From: Nitrospiraceae bacterium
Lineage (GTDB): Bacteria > Nitrospirota > Thermodesulfovibrionia > UBA6902
Assembly: GCA_020354155.1 (NCBI GenBank)
Contig: CP070644.1
Location: 69,377 to 74,974, forward strand
DNA length: 5,598 nt
Direction of reading: 5' to 3'
In this document: positions 1 to 5,360 of the stretch, in pieces
How the letters are laid out: every line of letters starts with the position of its first letter
How positions within the stretch are numbered: position 1 is the stretch's first letter
The notes under the pieces: model-generated
What the model saw: the letters and a program-made list of their open reading frames with translations, nothing else
Told to the model about the DNA's origin: nothing
The model's database searches: none
Program-made: the position numbers and the translations under genes

Positions 1-103
1 GGATGTCACCATGAATCCGGCTAGTAACAACATGCGATATCTTATGGTTAATTTAGCCACAAGATATCGCATGTTGTTACTAGCCGGATTCATGGTGACA
101 TCC
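1..103. repeat. Perfect 43-bp inverted repeat with a 17-nt loop
   Basis: Positions 1-43 are the exact reverse complement of 61-103, with a 17-nt loop at 44-60. The match stops at position 103 on the right and runs to the window edge on the left, so it could extend further outside. The right arm encodes the hydrophobic core of a lipoprotein signal peptide, which suggests that the right arm is the native sequence and the left arm is a copy of it. A fold-back artefact at a contig end (chimeric read or amplified DNA) is the simplest explanation. A genuine hairpin or a template-switch event in the genome is the alternative. The structure itself is certain; its origin is not. Confidence 0.9.
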
Positions 104-841
104 GGCTGTGGGGGAAGTGATGCCCCGCCTGCTGGCACCCCCCCTTCTGGCGGCGCAGGCAGTACAACCACCCGTGTGTCTCTGGGGTCAGAAGCCAATA
201 ACAGCAGTTTTACTCCGTCAATAAGTTCAGACGGCCGATTCATCGCCTTTGCATCAGATGCAACGAATCTGGTCGGTCCCAATGATACAAACGGGGTGAG
301 GGATGTCTTTGTCCGGGATACTGTAAACAGTACGACTAGCCGTGTTTCTTTGCATAATGACGGCAATCAGCGCACTGATCCAAGCTCTGCTCCTTCCATC
401 AGTTCAGACGGCCGCTACGTTGCTTTTCAGTCTGACTCGCCCCTTACGGCAAATGATACAAACGGGGTGAGGGATGTCTTTGTCCGGGATACTGTAAACA
501 GTACGACTATCCGTGTTTCTTTGCATAATGACGGCAATCAGCGCACTGATCCAAGCTCTGCTCCTTCCATCAGTTCAGACGGACAGTATGTAGCTTTTCA
601 GTCTGATTCCCCCCTTGTAGCAGATGATACAAACGGAGTGACTGACGTCTTTGTACGGGACACGACGGGGAATACAACCATGCGTGCATCTCTCTCTACA
701 AGCGGAATGCAAGGCAGTGCCTCAAGTTTACTCCCTTCAATAAGCGCAGATGGCAATCATATATCTTTCGAATCAAATGCCCCTAATTTAGTAACTGATG
801 ATTTCAATGGCGTAAAAGATATCTTTGTCCGCAGTCAGTAA
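11..841 (+). CDS. Predicted lipoprotein with PD40/TolB-like beta-propeller repeats
   Basis: The function is unknown. Numbering from the ATG at 11, residues 21-32 form a hydrophobic stretch ending in VTSG before Cys33, which fits a relaxed lipobox, so the protein is probably lipidated and exported. A Gly/Pro/Ser-rich linker (about 34-54) follows. Then come four repeats of about 57 residues, starting near 55, 111, 168 and 225. Each has the order RVSL, a variable stretch, SISSDGRYVAFQSD, DTNGV, DVFVRD; the SSDGRYVAF part is typical of PD40 (WD40-like) blades. Four blades are few for a closed propeller, so it may assemble with another chain or be shortened. The start is doubtful because codons 1-11 lie in the left arm of the 43-bp hairpin. 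The ATG at 44 gives a better signal peptide (basic residues RYR, then MLLLAGF) and may be nearer the true N-terminus. If the hairpin is an artefact, the real upstream region is missing. It converges on thiC with a 31-bp gap and has no visible link to thiamin synthesis. Confidence 0.75.
   Translation: MNPASNNMRYLMVNLATRYRMLLLAGFMVTSGCGGSDAPPAGTPPSGGAGSTTTRVSLGSEANNSSFTPSISSDGRFIAFASDATNLVGPNDTNGVRDVFVRDTVNSTTSRVSLHNDGNQRTDPSSAPSISSDGRYVAFQSDSPLTANDTNGVRDVFVRDTVNSTTIRVSLHNDGNQRTDPSSAPSISSDGQYVAFQSDSPLVADDTNGVTDVFVRDTTGNTTMRASLSTSGMQGSASSLLPSISADGNHISFESNAPNLVTDDFNGVKDIFVRSQ
281..582 (+). repeat. Recent 171-bp (57-codon) in-frame duplication inside the propeller gene
   Basis: Positions 281-411 and 452-582 are identical over 131 bp except for one base (G339 versus T510), which changes Ser to Ile. 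The offset is 171 bp, exactly 57 codons or one protein repeat. The remaining 40 bases of each unit have diverged. This looks like a recent unequal exchange or gene conversion between older repeats, because the first and last repeats match only at protein level. Confidence 0.9.
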
Positions 842-872
842 GGGATCTGTATGGTTTGGACAGGAGCCGTCT

Positions 873-2171
873 TTACTTCTTCCTTAATGCCTCTTCAACA
901 GTCTTGATTGCGCAGAACTCACCGCACATGCTGCAGACCTGTGATTCAGTGGGAGGAACCTCTGCACGCCAGCTTTTCACCTTTTCAGGATTCAGAGAGA
1001 GCTCAATCTGACCGTTCCAGTCAAGGGCCTTTCTTCTGCGGGCCATCTCATTGTCCATCTCAATGGCACCCTTAACCCCTTTTGCTATGTCAGCTGCATG
1101 GGCTGCAATCTTTGACGCTATGACACCTTCCTTCACATCCTCAATATTCGGCAGCCTGATATGTTCGGAAGGAGTAACATAGCAGAGGAAATCCGCGCCA
1201 GCTGCACCTCCAATAGCACCGCCGATTGCAGCGGCAATATGGTCATACCCCATTGCAATGTCAGTTACCAGAGGACCGAGGACATAAAAAGGCGCTCCCT
1301 TGCAGATCTCTTTCTGCATCTTCATGTTCAGCTCAACCTGATTCAGGGGAACATGGCCCGGACCTTCAATGATGACCTGCACGCCCTCCTTCACTGCCCT
1401 GTCTCTCAGCTCACCGAGCGTCAGGAGCTCGTCAATCTGGGTCCTGTCTGTTGCATCAGCAAGGCATCCAGGACGGGCACCGTCTCCAAGGCTCAGGGTC
1501 AGATCATACTTTCTGGATAGATCCAGGAGCCTGTCATAGTCTTCATAAAGAGGGTTTTCCCTGTCATTATAAATCATCCATTCAACGAGAAAGGCCCCGC
1601 CGCGGCTTACGATATCGAGGATTCTCCCGTCCTCCCTGAGGATTTCTATAGTCTTTCTGGTAAGGCCGCAATGGACGGTAACAAAGTCAACTCCCTCAGC
1701 TGCCTGTTCCTCAATGACCTGAAAGAGGTCATCAGCACTCATTTTAGCAATCGACCCCTTGTCCTCCGCTGCCTTTGCAACAGCCTGATAAATGGGCACC
1801 GTTCCAACTGCAATCGTTGACTTCCGCATCATCAGTCTTCGAATGTCTTTGATCGGGCCTCCTGTTGAGAGGTCCATAACTGCATTAGCTCCGTACTTGA
1901 TCAGCACATCGAGTTTGTCCATCTCTTCCTCAAGGGACACCCTGTCTTTTGACGTACCGATATTGGCATTGATTTTGGTCCTGAGACCTCTGCCTATGCC
2001 GAGAGGTCTGATATCGTGCTTAACATTTCTTGATATAACCGACAGTCCCTCAGCAATGTCCCGCGACAACTGTTCGGGCGAGATACCTTCGTCACCGGCG
2101 ACCTCCCTTACCTCATCGGTAATGAAGCCTTCCCGTGCAAGGTCAATTCTTGTCTTTTTCAGATCTGCCAT
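873..2171 (-). CDS. thiC: Phosphomethylpyrimidine synthase ThiC (short form)
   Basis: ThiC is a radical-SAM enzyme that rearranges aminoimidazole ribotide (AIR) into the thiamin pyrimidine HMP-P in the cytoplasm. The 432 residues match the short bacterial and archaeal form, which lacks the extra N-terminal domain of the roughly 600-residue proteobacterial and plant enzymes. Visible family motifs are GRGLRTKINANIGTS (60-74), VTVHCGLTR (164-172), SLGDGARPG (227-235), EGPGHVP (269-275) and GPLVTDIAMGYDHI (299-312). His273 and His337 are likely metal ligands: their 64-residue spacing equals that of the two zinc-binding histidines known in Caulobacter ThiC. The cluster cysteines at the C-terminus are C413, C416 and C420 (CX2CX3C), one residue tighter than the CX2CX4C of E. 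coli ThiC. The ATG at 2171 follows an AGGAG ribosome site (2182-2178) at 6 nt. Only one base separates it from the thiE stop codon, so the two are probably translationally coupled. It is the last gene of the riboswitch operon. The ThiC paralogue BzaF (benzimidazole synthesis) is a less likely reading given the context. Confidence 0.95.
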   Translation of the reverse strand: MADLKKTRIDLAREGFITDEVREVAGDEGISPEQLSRDIAEGLSVISRNVKHDIRPLGIGRGLRTKINANIGTSKDRVSLEEEMDKLDVLIKYGANAVMDLSTGGPIKDIRRLMMRKSTIAVGTVPIYQAVAKAAEDKGSIAKMSADDLFQVIEEQAAEGVDFVTVHCGLTRKTIEILREDGRILDIVSRGGAFLVEWMIYNDRENPLYEDYDRLLDLSRKYDLTLSLGDGARPGCLADATDRTQIDELLTLGELRDRAVKEGVQVIIEGPGHVPLNQVELNMKMQKEICKGAPFYVLGPLVTDIAMGYDHIAAAIGGAIGGAAGADFLCYVTPSEHIRLPNIEDVKEGVIASKIAAHAADIAKGVKGAIEMDNEMARRRKALDWNGQIELSLNPEKVKSWRAEVPPTESQVCSMCGEFCAIKTVEEALRKK

Positions 2172-2172
2172 T

Positions 2173-2799
2173 TTAAGCTCCTAATAAGTTAATGAGTTCT
2201 TTTGCCTTTCCCTGGATTTCTCCGGAGGCAAAAATCTCCCGTATCACTGCAGGGCCATGGGCGCCTGCCTCCTGTATGTCCTTAATCCTGCTTTTCCTTA
2301 TACCACCTATGGCAAAGACCGGGGTGTGCACTTTTCTGCTCACCTCTTTCAATGCATCGATACCAAGGGGACTTCCGTATTTGAGTTTGGACGGTGTGTT
2401 GTAAACCGGTCCGAATGTTATAAAATCAGCGCCCCCCTTTTCGGCTTCTCTCGCCTCTTTCAATGAATGCGTTGATACCCCAATTATAAGCTTTCTTTGT
2501 ACCGCCTTTCTCACGGCCTCAACGGGAATACTGTTTTGAGTCAGATGCACTCCCTCGGCATTGACTGCAAGGGCTATGTCAAATCTGTCATTGATAAAAA
2601 GCCTGGATTTGTATTGAAGTGTCAACTTTTTCATCATATACGCAAGTTTCAATAGCTCTCGTGTTTCCAGGTCCTTTTCTCTTAGTTGAATTGCCCTGAC
2701 TCCTGCTTTCAAGGCCTTTCGTACTGCAGCCGTAAACTCCCGTTTGTCAGAAAAGAGTTTTCTGTCAGTAATCAGGTACAAATTAAAATCTATTTTCAA
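2173..2799 (-). CDS. thiE: Thiamin-phosphate synthase ThiE (or TenI-like thiazole tautomerase)
   Basis: ThiE joins HMP pyrophosphate and thiazole phosphate to give thiamin phosphate, releasing pyrophosphate. The 208 residues form one TIM barrel, the usual length. Motifs are YLITDR (8-13), QLREKD (38-43), INDRFDIALA (69-78), GVHLTQNSIP (83-92), GVSTHS (107-112), GPVYNTPSK (130-138) and FAIGG (162-166). Compared with Bacillus subtilis ThiE, the substrate-binding Q, R and K (38, 40, 42), N70, D71, S109, T135 and K138 are present. The position of the second magnesium ligand (usually QDD or QED) reads QNS, the usual second Thr of the TKTK-type loop is Ser137, and the phosphate-side VIS motif reads VIRE. 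These changes make a TenI-like tautomerase possible, although the operon position favours ThiE. The start is TTG at 2799, preceded by AAGGA. It begins 42 bp after thiG and ends 1 bp before thiC. Confidence 0.88.
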   Translation of the reverse strand: MKIDFNLYLITDRKLFSDKREFTAAVRKALKAGVRAIQLREKDLETRELLKLAYMMKKLTLQYKSRLFINDRFDIALAVNAEGVHLTQNSIPVEAVRKAVQRKLIIGVSTHSLKEAREAEKGGADFITFGPVYNTPSKLKYGSPLGIDALKEVSRKVHTPVFAIGGIRKSRIKDIQEAGAHGPAVIREIFASGEIQGKAKELINLLGA

Positions 2800-2842
2800 T
2801 TTTCCTTAATTTTGCATTTTGATTTTTAATTTTTAAGTTTGT
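2792..2842. repeat. AT-rich degenerate heptad array between thiG and thiE
   Basis: On the plus strand, five consecutive 7-base units start at 2808, 2815, 2822, 2829 and 2836. They resemble (A/C)(A/T)TTTT(G/A). Two more ATTTTC-type units start at 2792 and 2799. The array fills the 42-bp spacer, overlaps the first codons of thiE, supplies its ribosome site, and reaches the first base of the thiG stop codon. Its 18-bp core (2809-2826) is an exact inverted copy of 3640-3657. Low complexity makes the heptad phase weaker evidence here than in the two non-AT arrays. Confidence 0.55.
2803..2807 (-). promoter_or_regulatory. Ribosome binding site of thiE, supporting a TTG start
   Basis: On the minus strand AAGGA lies 3 nt before the TTG at 2799-2797. 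The spacing is tight, but no ATG or GTG lies nearby in frame and LYLITDR follows within a few codons, so TTG is the best start. The site sits inside the AT-rich repeated phrase that fills this spacer. Confidence 0.55.
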
Positions 2843-3612
2843 TACAGCATTCCCTCTATGGGGCTGCTTGCAGTTGCATAGAGTTTCCTGGCTATCCTGC
2901 CGGCCTTGTATGCCAGACGGCCTGCCTGCACAGCATGATTCATGGCCGTTGCCATGGCTATCGGGTCTTGTGCTCCGGCTATTGCAGTGTTCAGAAGAAC
3001 GGCATCGCAGCCAAGCTCCATGGCAAGGGCAACATCAGATGCCGTTCCAACTCCCGCGTCAACCACGACCGGTACCGATGCCTGCTCAAGGATGATTTTT
3101 ATATTGTACGGATTGCGTATTCCAAGACCGGACCCGATAGGCGCTGCAAGTGGCATCACTGCAGCAGCCCCTGCATCTGCAAGGCGCTGCGCCATAATCG
3201 GATCATCATTACTATAAGGCAAGACAATAAAACCTTCCTTTGCCAGGATCTCCGTGGCCTGCAGGGTGGCACACACATCAGGGAAAAGGGTCTTCTCATC
3301 CCCAATAACCTCAAGTTTTATCAGGTCCGAGATCCCTGTCTCCCTTGCAAGCCTTGAGTATCGAAGTGCATCTTCCATCCTAAAACACCCGGCTGTGTTC
3401 GGAAGTATCTTGTATTTCTTCGGGTCAATATAGTCCAGAAGGTTTTCCGATTTATTGTCAAAGATGTTCGTCCTTCTCACTGCAACCGTTACAACGTCTG
3501 CTCCTGAGGCCTCAATAGCCAGTTTTGTTTCTTCAAAGTCTTTATATTTCCCTGTACCGACCCAGAGCCTGGATTTAAACTCAATACCTTTGATTACCAG
3601 TTTATCGTTCAC
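2842..3612 (-). CDS. thiG: Thiazole synthase ThiG
   Basis: ThiG is a TIM-barrel enzyme that condenses 1-deoxy-D-xylulose 5-phosphate, dehydroglycine and the sulfur of ThiS thiocarboxylate into thiazole phosphate carboxylate. At 256 residues it is the normal full length. Diagnostic segments are RLWVGTGKY (15-23), VTVAVRR (41-47), PNTAGC (71-76), LIKLEVIGD (97-105) with Lys99 as the expected Schiff-base lysine for the sugar, MPLAAPIGSGLG (153-164) and VDAGVGTASDVALAMELG (184-201), followed by a phosphate-binding NTAIAGA (208-214). The usual MPLG is MPLA here, a mild variant. The start is GTG at 3612, chosen because GGAGGG lies 5 nt upstream and the protein then begins like other ThiG proteins. 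It sits between thiS (116-bp AT-rich spacer) and thiE (42 bp), and is expected to act as a complex partner of ThiS and of the upstream tyrosine lyase. Confidence 0.97.
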   Translation of the reverse strand: MNDKLVIKGIEFKSRLWVGTGKYKDFEETKLAIEASGADVVTVAVRRTNIFDNKSENLLDYIDPKKYKILPNTAGCFRMEDALRYSRLARETGISDLIKLEVIGDEKTLFPDVCATLQATEILAKEGFIVLPYSNDDPIMAQRLADAGAAAVMPLAAPIGSGLGIRNPYNIKIILEQASVPVVVDAGVGTASDVALAMELGCDAVLLNTAIAGAQDPIAMATAMNHAVQAGRLAYKAGRIARKLYATASSPIEGML

Positions 3613-3617
3613 GTATA

Positions 3618-3623
3618 CCCTCC
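3618..3623 (-). promoter_or_regulatory. Ribosome binding site of thiG, fixing a GTG start
   Basis: On the minus strand GGAGGG stands 5 nt before the GTG at 3612-3610. It is the strongest ribosome site in the operon and decides the non-ATG start of thiG. Confidence 0.85.
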
Positions 3624-3630
3624 ACTAAAT

Positions 3631-3728
3631 AAAAATTTGAAAATCAAAATGCAAAATTTAGGAAATTTTTATTCAATAAATTTTATTTCCATATCTTTGA
3701 ACTTTAATTTTTTATTTTTGATCTTTGC
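3631..3728. repeat. AT-rich thiS-thiG spacer with heptad-phased repeats
   Basis: The 116-bp spacer (3613-3728) has no gene. Plus-strand 7-base units starting at 3633, 3640, 3647 and 3654 share an AAAT-like pattern. A second run starting at 3682, 3689, 3696, 3703, 3710, 3717 and 3724 begins with TTT in six of seven units. Between them, 3662-3689 is a loose AT palindrome (GAAAT at one end, ATTTC at the other). Positions 3640-3657 are an exact 18-bp inverted copy of 2809-2826. No promoter or terminator is convincing here, and thiG is probably read from the upstream promoter. Confidence 0.5.
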
Positions 3729-3929
3729 TTATCCTCCCCCTACAAAATTGACGATCTCAATAATATCGCCATCACGAAGAGTATGCCCTTGAAATGTGTC
3801 ACGCTTTACTATCTTCATATTAACCTCGACAGCAACCCTGGCCGGTTCGATTTTTAAATGCTCAAGCAGTTCTGTAACTGTCATGGCCGTTGGTATTTCG
3901 GTCTTTTCACCGTTTATTGTAAGAATCAT
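3729..3929 (-). CDS. thiS: Sulfur carrier protein ThiS
   Basis: ThiS is a small ubiquitin-fold protein. Its C-terminal glycine is adenylated by ThiF and converted to a thiocarboxylate, the sulfur donor used by ThiG. The 66 residues are the normal length. The sequence starts with the beta strand MILTINGE, has the TVTELLEHL helix (17-25) and the VAVEVNMKIV strand (32-41), then DGDIIEIVNFVGGG, ending in the obligatory Gly65-Gly66. The ATG at 3929 has an AAGGA ribosome site about 6 nt upstream. It lies 42 bp after the tyrosine lyase gene and 116 bp before thiG. The activating enzyme ThiF is not in the window, so it must be encoded elsewhere or be replaced by a related E1-like enzyme. Confidence 0.95.
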   Translation of the reverse strand: MILTINGEKTEIPTAMTVTELLEHLKIEPARVAVEVNMKIVKRDTFQGHTLRDGDIIEIVNFVGGG

Positions 3930-3947
3930 TCACTTTCCTTCATTCGA

Positions 3948-3975
3948 GACTCACCACTCATAACTCAAAACTCAG
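3948..3975. repeat. Four tandem heptads (plus strand NACTCAN) at the end of the tyrosine lyase gene
   Basis: The plus-strand core ACTCA begins at 3949, 3956, 3963 and 3970, an exact 7-base step repeated four times; the two bases between cores vary. On the coding (minus) strand the core is TGAGT, so each unit begins with TGA. The lyase stop codon (3974-3972) is the TGA of the first unit read in that direction. The sequence is not low-complexity, so chance is a poor explanation. No function is known to me. Confidence 0.8.
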
Positions 3976-5297
3976 ATGTGTACGTCCCTTTCACCCTTAT
4001 CAACAAGTTTGATCTTTTCCATAAGACCGTTTGAGCTTTTACCAATCTCTTCCCTGATGAATTTCGATAGTTTTTCCTTCACCTCCGGGGATGCACAGTC
4101 TTCAAGATATTCTTTCAGCGAGAGAATTGCATTTTCATGGCAGAACTTTTTCATTGATTCACTCTGGGCAAGGTCCCTGAACTGTTCCCCGCTCCTGCCT
4201 TCCCGGTAACAGGCTGTGCATAAACTGGGCATAAATCCCAGCTCGGCGATCCTGTCTACCACTTCTTCAAGATTCCTGCTGTCACCAATCTGAAATTGTT
4301 CCGTGTCTCCAGCTTTCATATATCCCCAGGGACTTGTTTTGGAGCCGGCAGAAATCTGTGATGCGCCCACTGACAGAAGCTCATCCCTCAAACCTGAAGA
4401 CTCCCGTGTCGAGATCACAACGCCAACAAAGGGGAGAGCCAGTCTGTAGATGGCAACAATCTTTTTTAAGTCTTCATCGGAGACCCTGTATGTCGAACAA
4501 TCTAACTCAGACCTCTCAGCAGGCTGGAGTCTCGGCACTGACAGCGTATGGGGGCCGAAACCATACTTATTGATTAATCTCCTGCTGTGTGATATTAATG
4601 CGCTCACTTCCCAGCGCCAGTCATAAAGTCCAAGCAGCACACCCATTCCCACATCCTCGAAACCCGCTTCTATGGCCCTGTCCATAACAGACATCCTCCA
4701 GGCATAGTCAGCTTTTGGGCCTGTTGGGTGCAAATGCCTGTAGGAAGGTATGTGATAGGTTTCCTGAAAGCACTGGTACACCCCTACTCCTGCTGCCTTG
4801 AGCCTCCTGAAGTCCTCTGTGTTCATGGGAGCAGTGTTTGCGTGCAGTATCCGGATATCTGTCTGACTGTAAATTGCATCAGTTACTCTCTCAAAGTATT
4901 CAATCCCCGCACGTTTTGTGTGCTCGCTGGCAACGAGAAGCAGTCTTCTGTATCCTTTGCGGGACAGAAATGCCGCTTCTTCCACTGCCTCATCCACGGT
5001 AAGACTTTTTCTCTTTGCGTCCCTGTTGCCCTTTCTGAATCCACAGTAAAGGCAGTTGTTCATACACTCATTGGAAAGATACAACGGCGCAAAGAGCACC
5101 ACCCGGTTACCATATACTTTCTCCTTGACCTTGCGTGCAGCCTCATAAACCTCGTCCCACAACACTTCATCATCTAAATGAGTCAGGGCTGAAACTTCAG
5201 TCAGGTTTAACAGCTGCAGATCTAGGGATCTGGCAAGAATATCTCTGATAAACAGAGCGTCCTTCTTTTTATCCTCTTTTCTGTTCATATTCTCCAC
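3972..5297 (-). CDS. thiH/hydG: Radical-SAM tyrosine lyase: HydG-type protein in the ThiH (2-iminoacetate synthase) position
   Basis: Both ThiH and HydG split tyrosine into p-cresol and dehydroglycine. ThiH passes the latter to ThiG, whereas HydG converts it to CO and cyanide for the [FeFe]-hydrogenase cluster. Here the SAM cluster motif is C78, C82, C85 (CX3CX2C, in SNECMNNCLYCGF). At the C-terminus GFMPSLCTACYREGRSG and a later FC give C360, C363 and C386, exactly CX2CX22C, the HydG auxiliary-cluster signature that E. coli ThiH lacks. The segments LHPTGPK (189-195), GPHTLSVPR (248-256) and LSLKEYLEDCASPE (392-405), and the KGERDVHI tail, also read as HydG. The length of 441 fits HydG (about 470) better than ThiH (about 370-380). 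His237 and His250 are candidates for the histidine holding the extra iron. Context argues for a thiamin role: it is the first gene behind a TPP riboswitch, followed by thiS and thiG, with no hydE, hydF or hydrogenase gene visible. The start is GTG at 5297 or ATG at 5288. The family is certain; which of the two activities it has is open. Confidence 0.92.
   Translation of the reverse strand: MENMNRKEDKKKDALFIRDILARSLDLQLLNLTEVSALTHLDDEVLWDEVYEAARKVKEKVYGNRVVLFAPLYLSNECMNNCLYCGFRKGNRDAKRKSLTVDEAVEEAAFLSRKGYRRLLLVASEHTKRAGIEYFERVTDAIYSQTDIRILHANTAPMNTEDFRRLKAAGVGVYQCFQETYHIPSYRHLHPTGPKADYAWRMSVMDRAIEAGFEDVGMGVLLGLYDWRWEVSALISHSRRLINKYGFGPHTLSVPRLQPAERSELDCSTYRVSDEDLKKIVAIYRLALPFVGVVISTRESSGLRDELLSVGASQISAGSKTSPWGYMKAGDTEQFQIGDSRNLEEVVDRIAELGFMPSLCTACYREGRSGEQFRDLAQSESMKKFCHENAILSLKEYLEDCASPEVKEKLSKFIREEIGKSSNGLMEKIKLVDKGERDVHI
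5286..5297 (-). promoter_or_regulatory. Ambiguous translation start of the first operon gene
   Basis: The in-frame GTG at 5297 follows directly on the terminator U-tract and has no ribosome site near it. The ATG at 5288, three codons later, has GGAG at 5295-5292 but only 3 nt away. The two choices differ by three residues. I lean towards ATG 5288, because the GTG bases themselves form part of the GUGGAG ribosome site. The site lies downstream of the terminator, so it is transcribed only when the riboswitch permits read-through. Confidence 0.5.
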
Positions 5298-5300
5298 AAT

Positions 5301-5346
5301 AAAAAAAACCGTATTCCCCGGATGGCACGTTCCAAAGGAAATACGG
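5301..5346 (-). terminator. Intrinsic terminator of the TPP riboswitch expression platform
   Basis: In the minus-strand RNA, CCGUAUU (5346-5340) pairs with AAUACGG (5315-5309). After one bulged U, CC (5338-5337) pairs with GG (5317-5316). A small inner GGA/UCC helix (5333-5331 with 5322-5320) is possible. Eight U residues (5308-5301) follow directly. The stem ends only 11 nt before the GTG at 5297. Its 5' arm can alternatively pair with the end of the aptamer, as expected for a switch working by transcription termination. Confidence 0.92.
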
Positions 5347-5360
5347 AATATAATCTCGCT

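Noticed and set aside
281..582. CRISPR or transposon-like direct repeat
   Set aside because: The repeat is 171 bp, exactly in frame, and encodes one blade of the propeller; there are no spacers, terminal inverted repeats or transposase.
842..872. Possible bidirectional terminator between the convergent lipoprotein gene and thiC
   Set aside because: Only a 4-bp GGAC/GTCT stem before a short T-rich stretch is available; too weak to call on either strand.
2839..3357. Open frame of 172 codons on the plus strand antisense to thiG
   Set aside because: It lies wholly opposite a clear full-length thiG and its translation is Cys/His-rich with no recognisable domain, so it is a shadow of the real gene.
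3613..3728. Internal promoter in the AT-rich spacer before thiG
   Set aside because: Many TATAAT-like matches arise simply from AT richness, and none has a convincing -35 box at proper spacing on the minus strand.
4728..5177. Open frame of 149 codons on the plus strand opposite the tyrosine lyase
   Set aside because: No ribosome site or known motif, and it is antisense to the conserved radical-SAM core; a chance reading frame.
3972..5297. Start of a hydrogenase-maturation operon because the first protein looks like HydG
   Set aside because: All following genes are thiamin genes and the leader is a TPP riboswitch; no HydE, HydF or hydrogenase sequence is present in the window.
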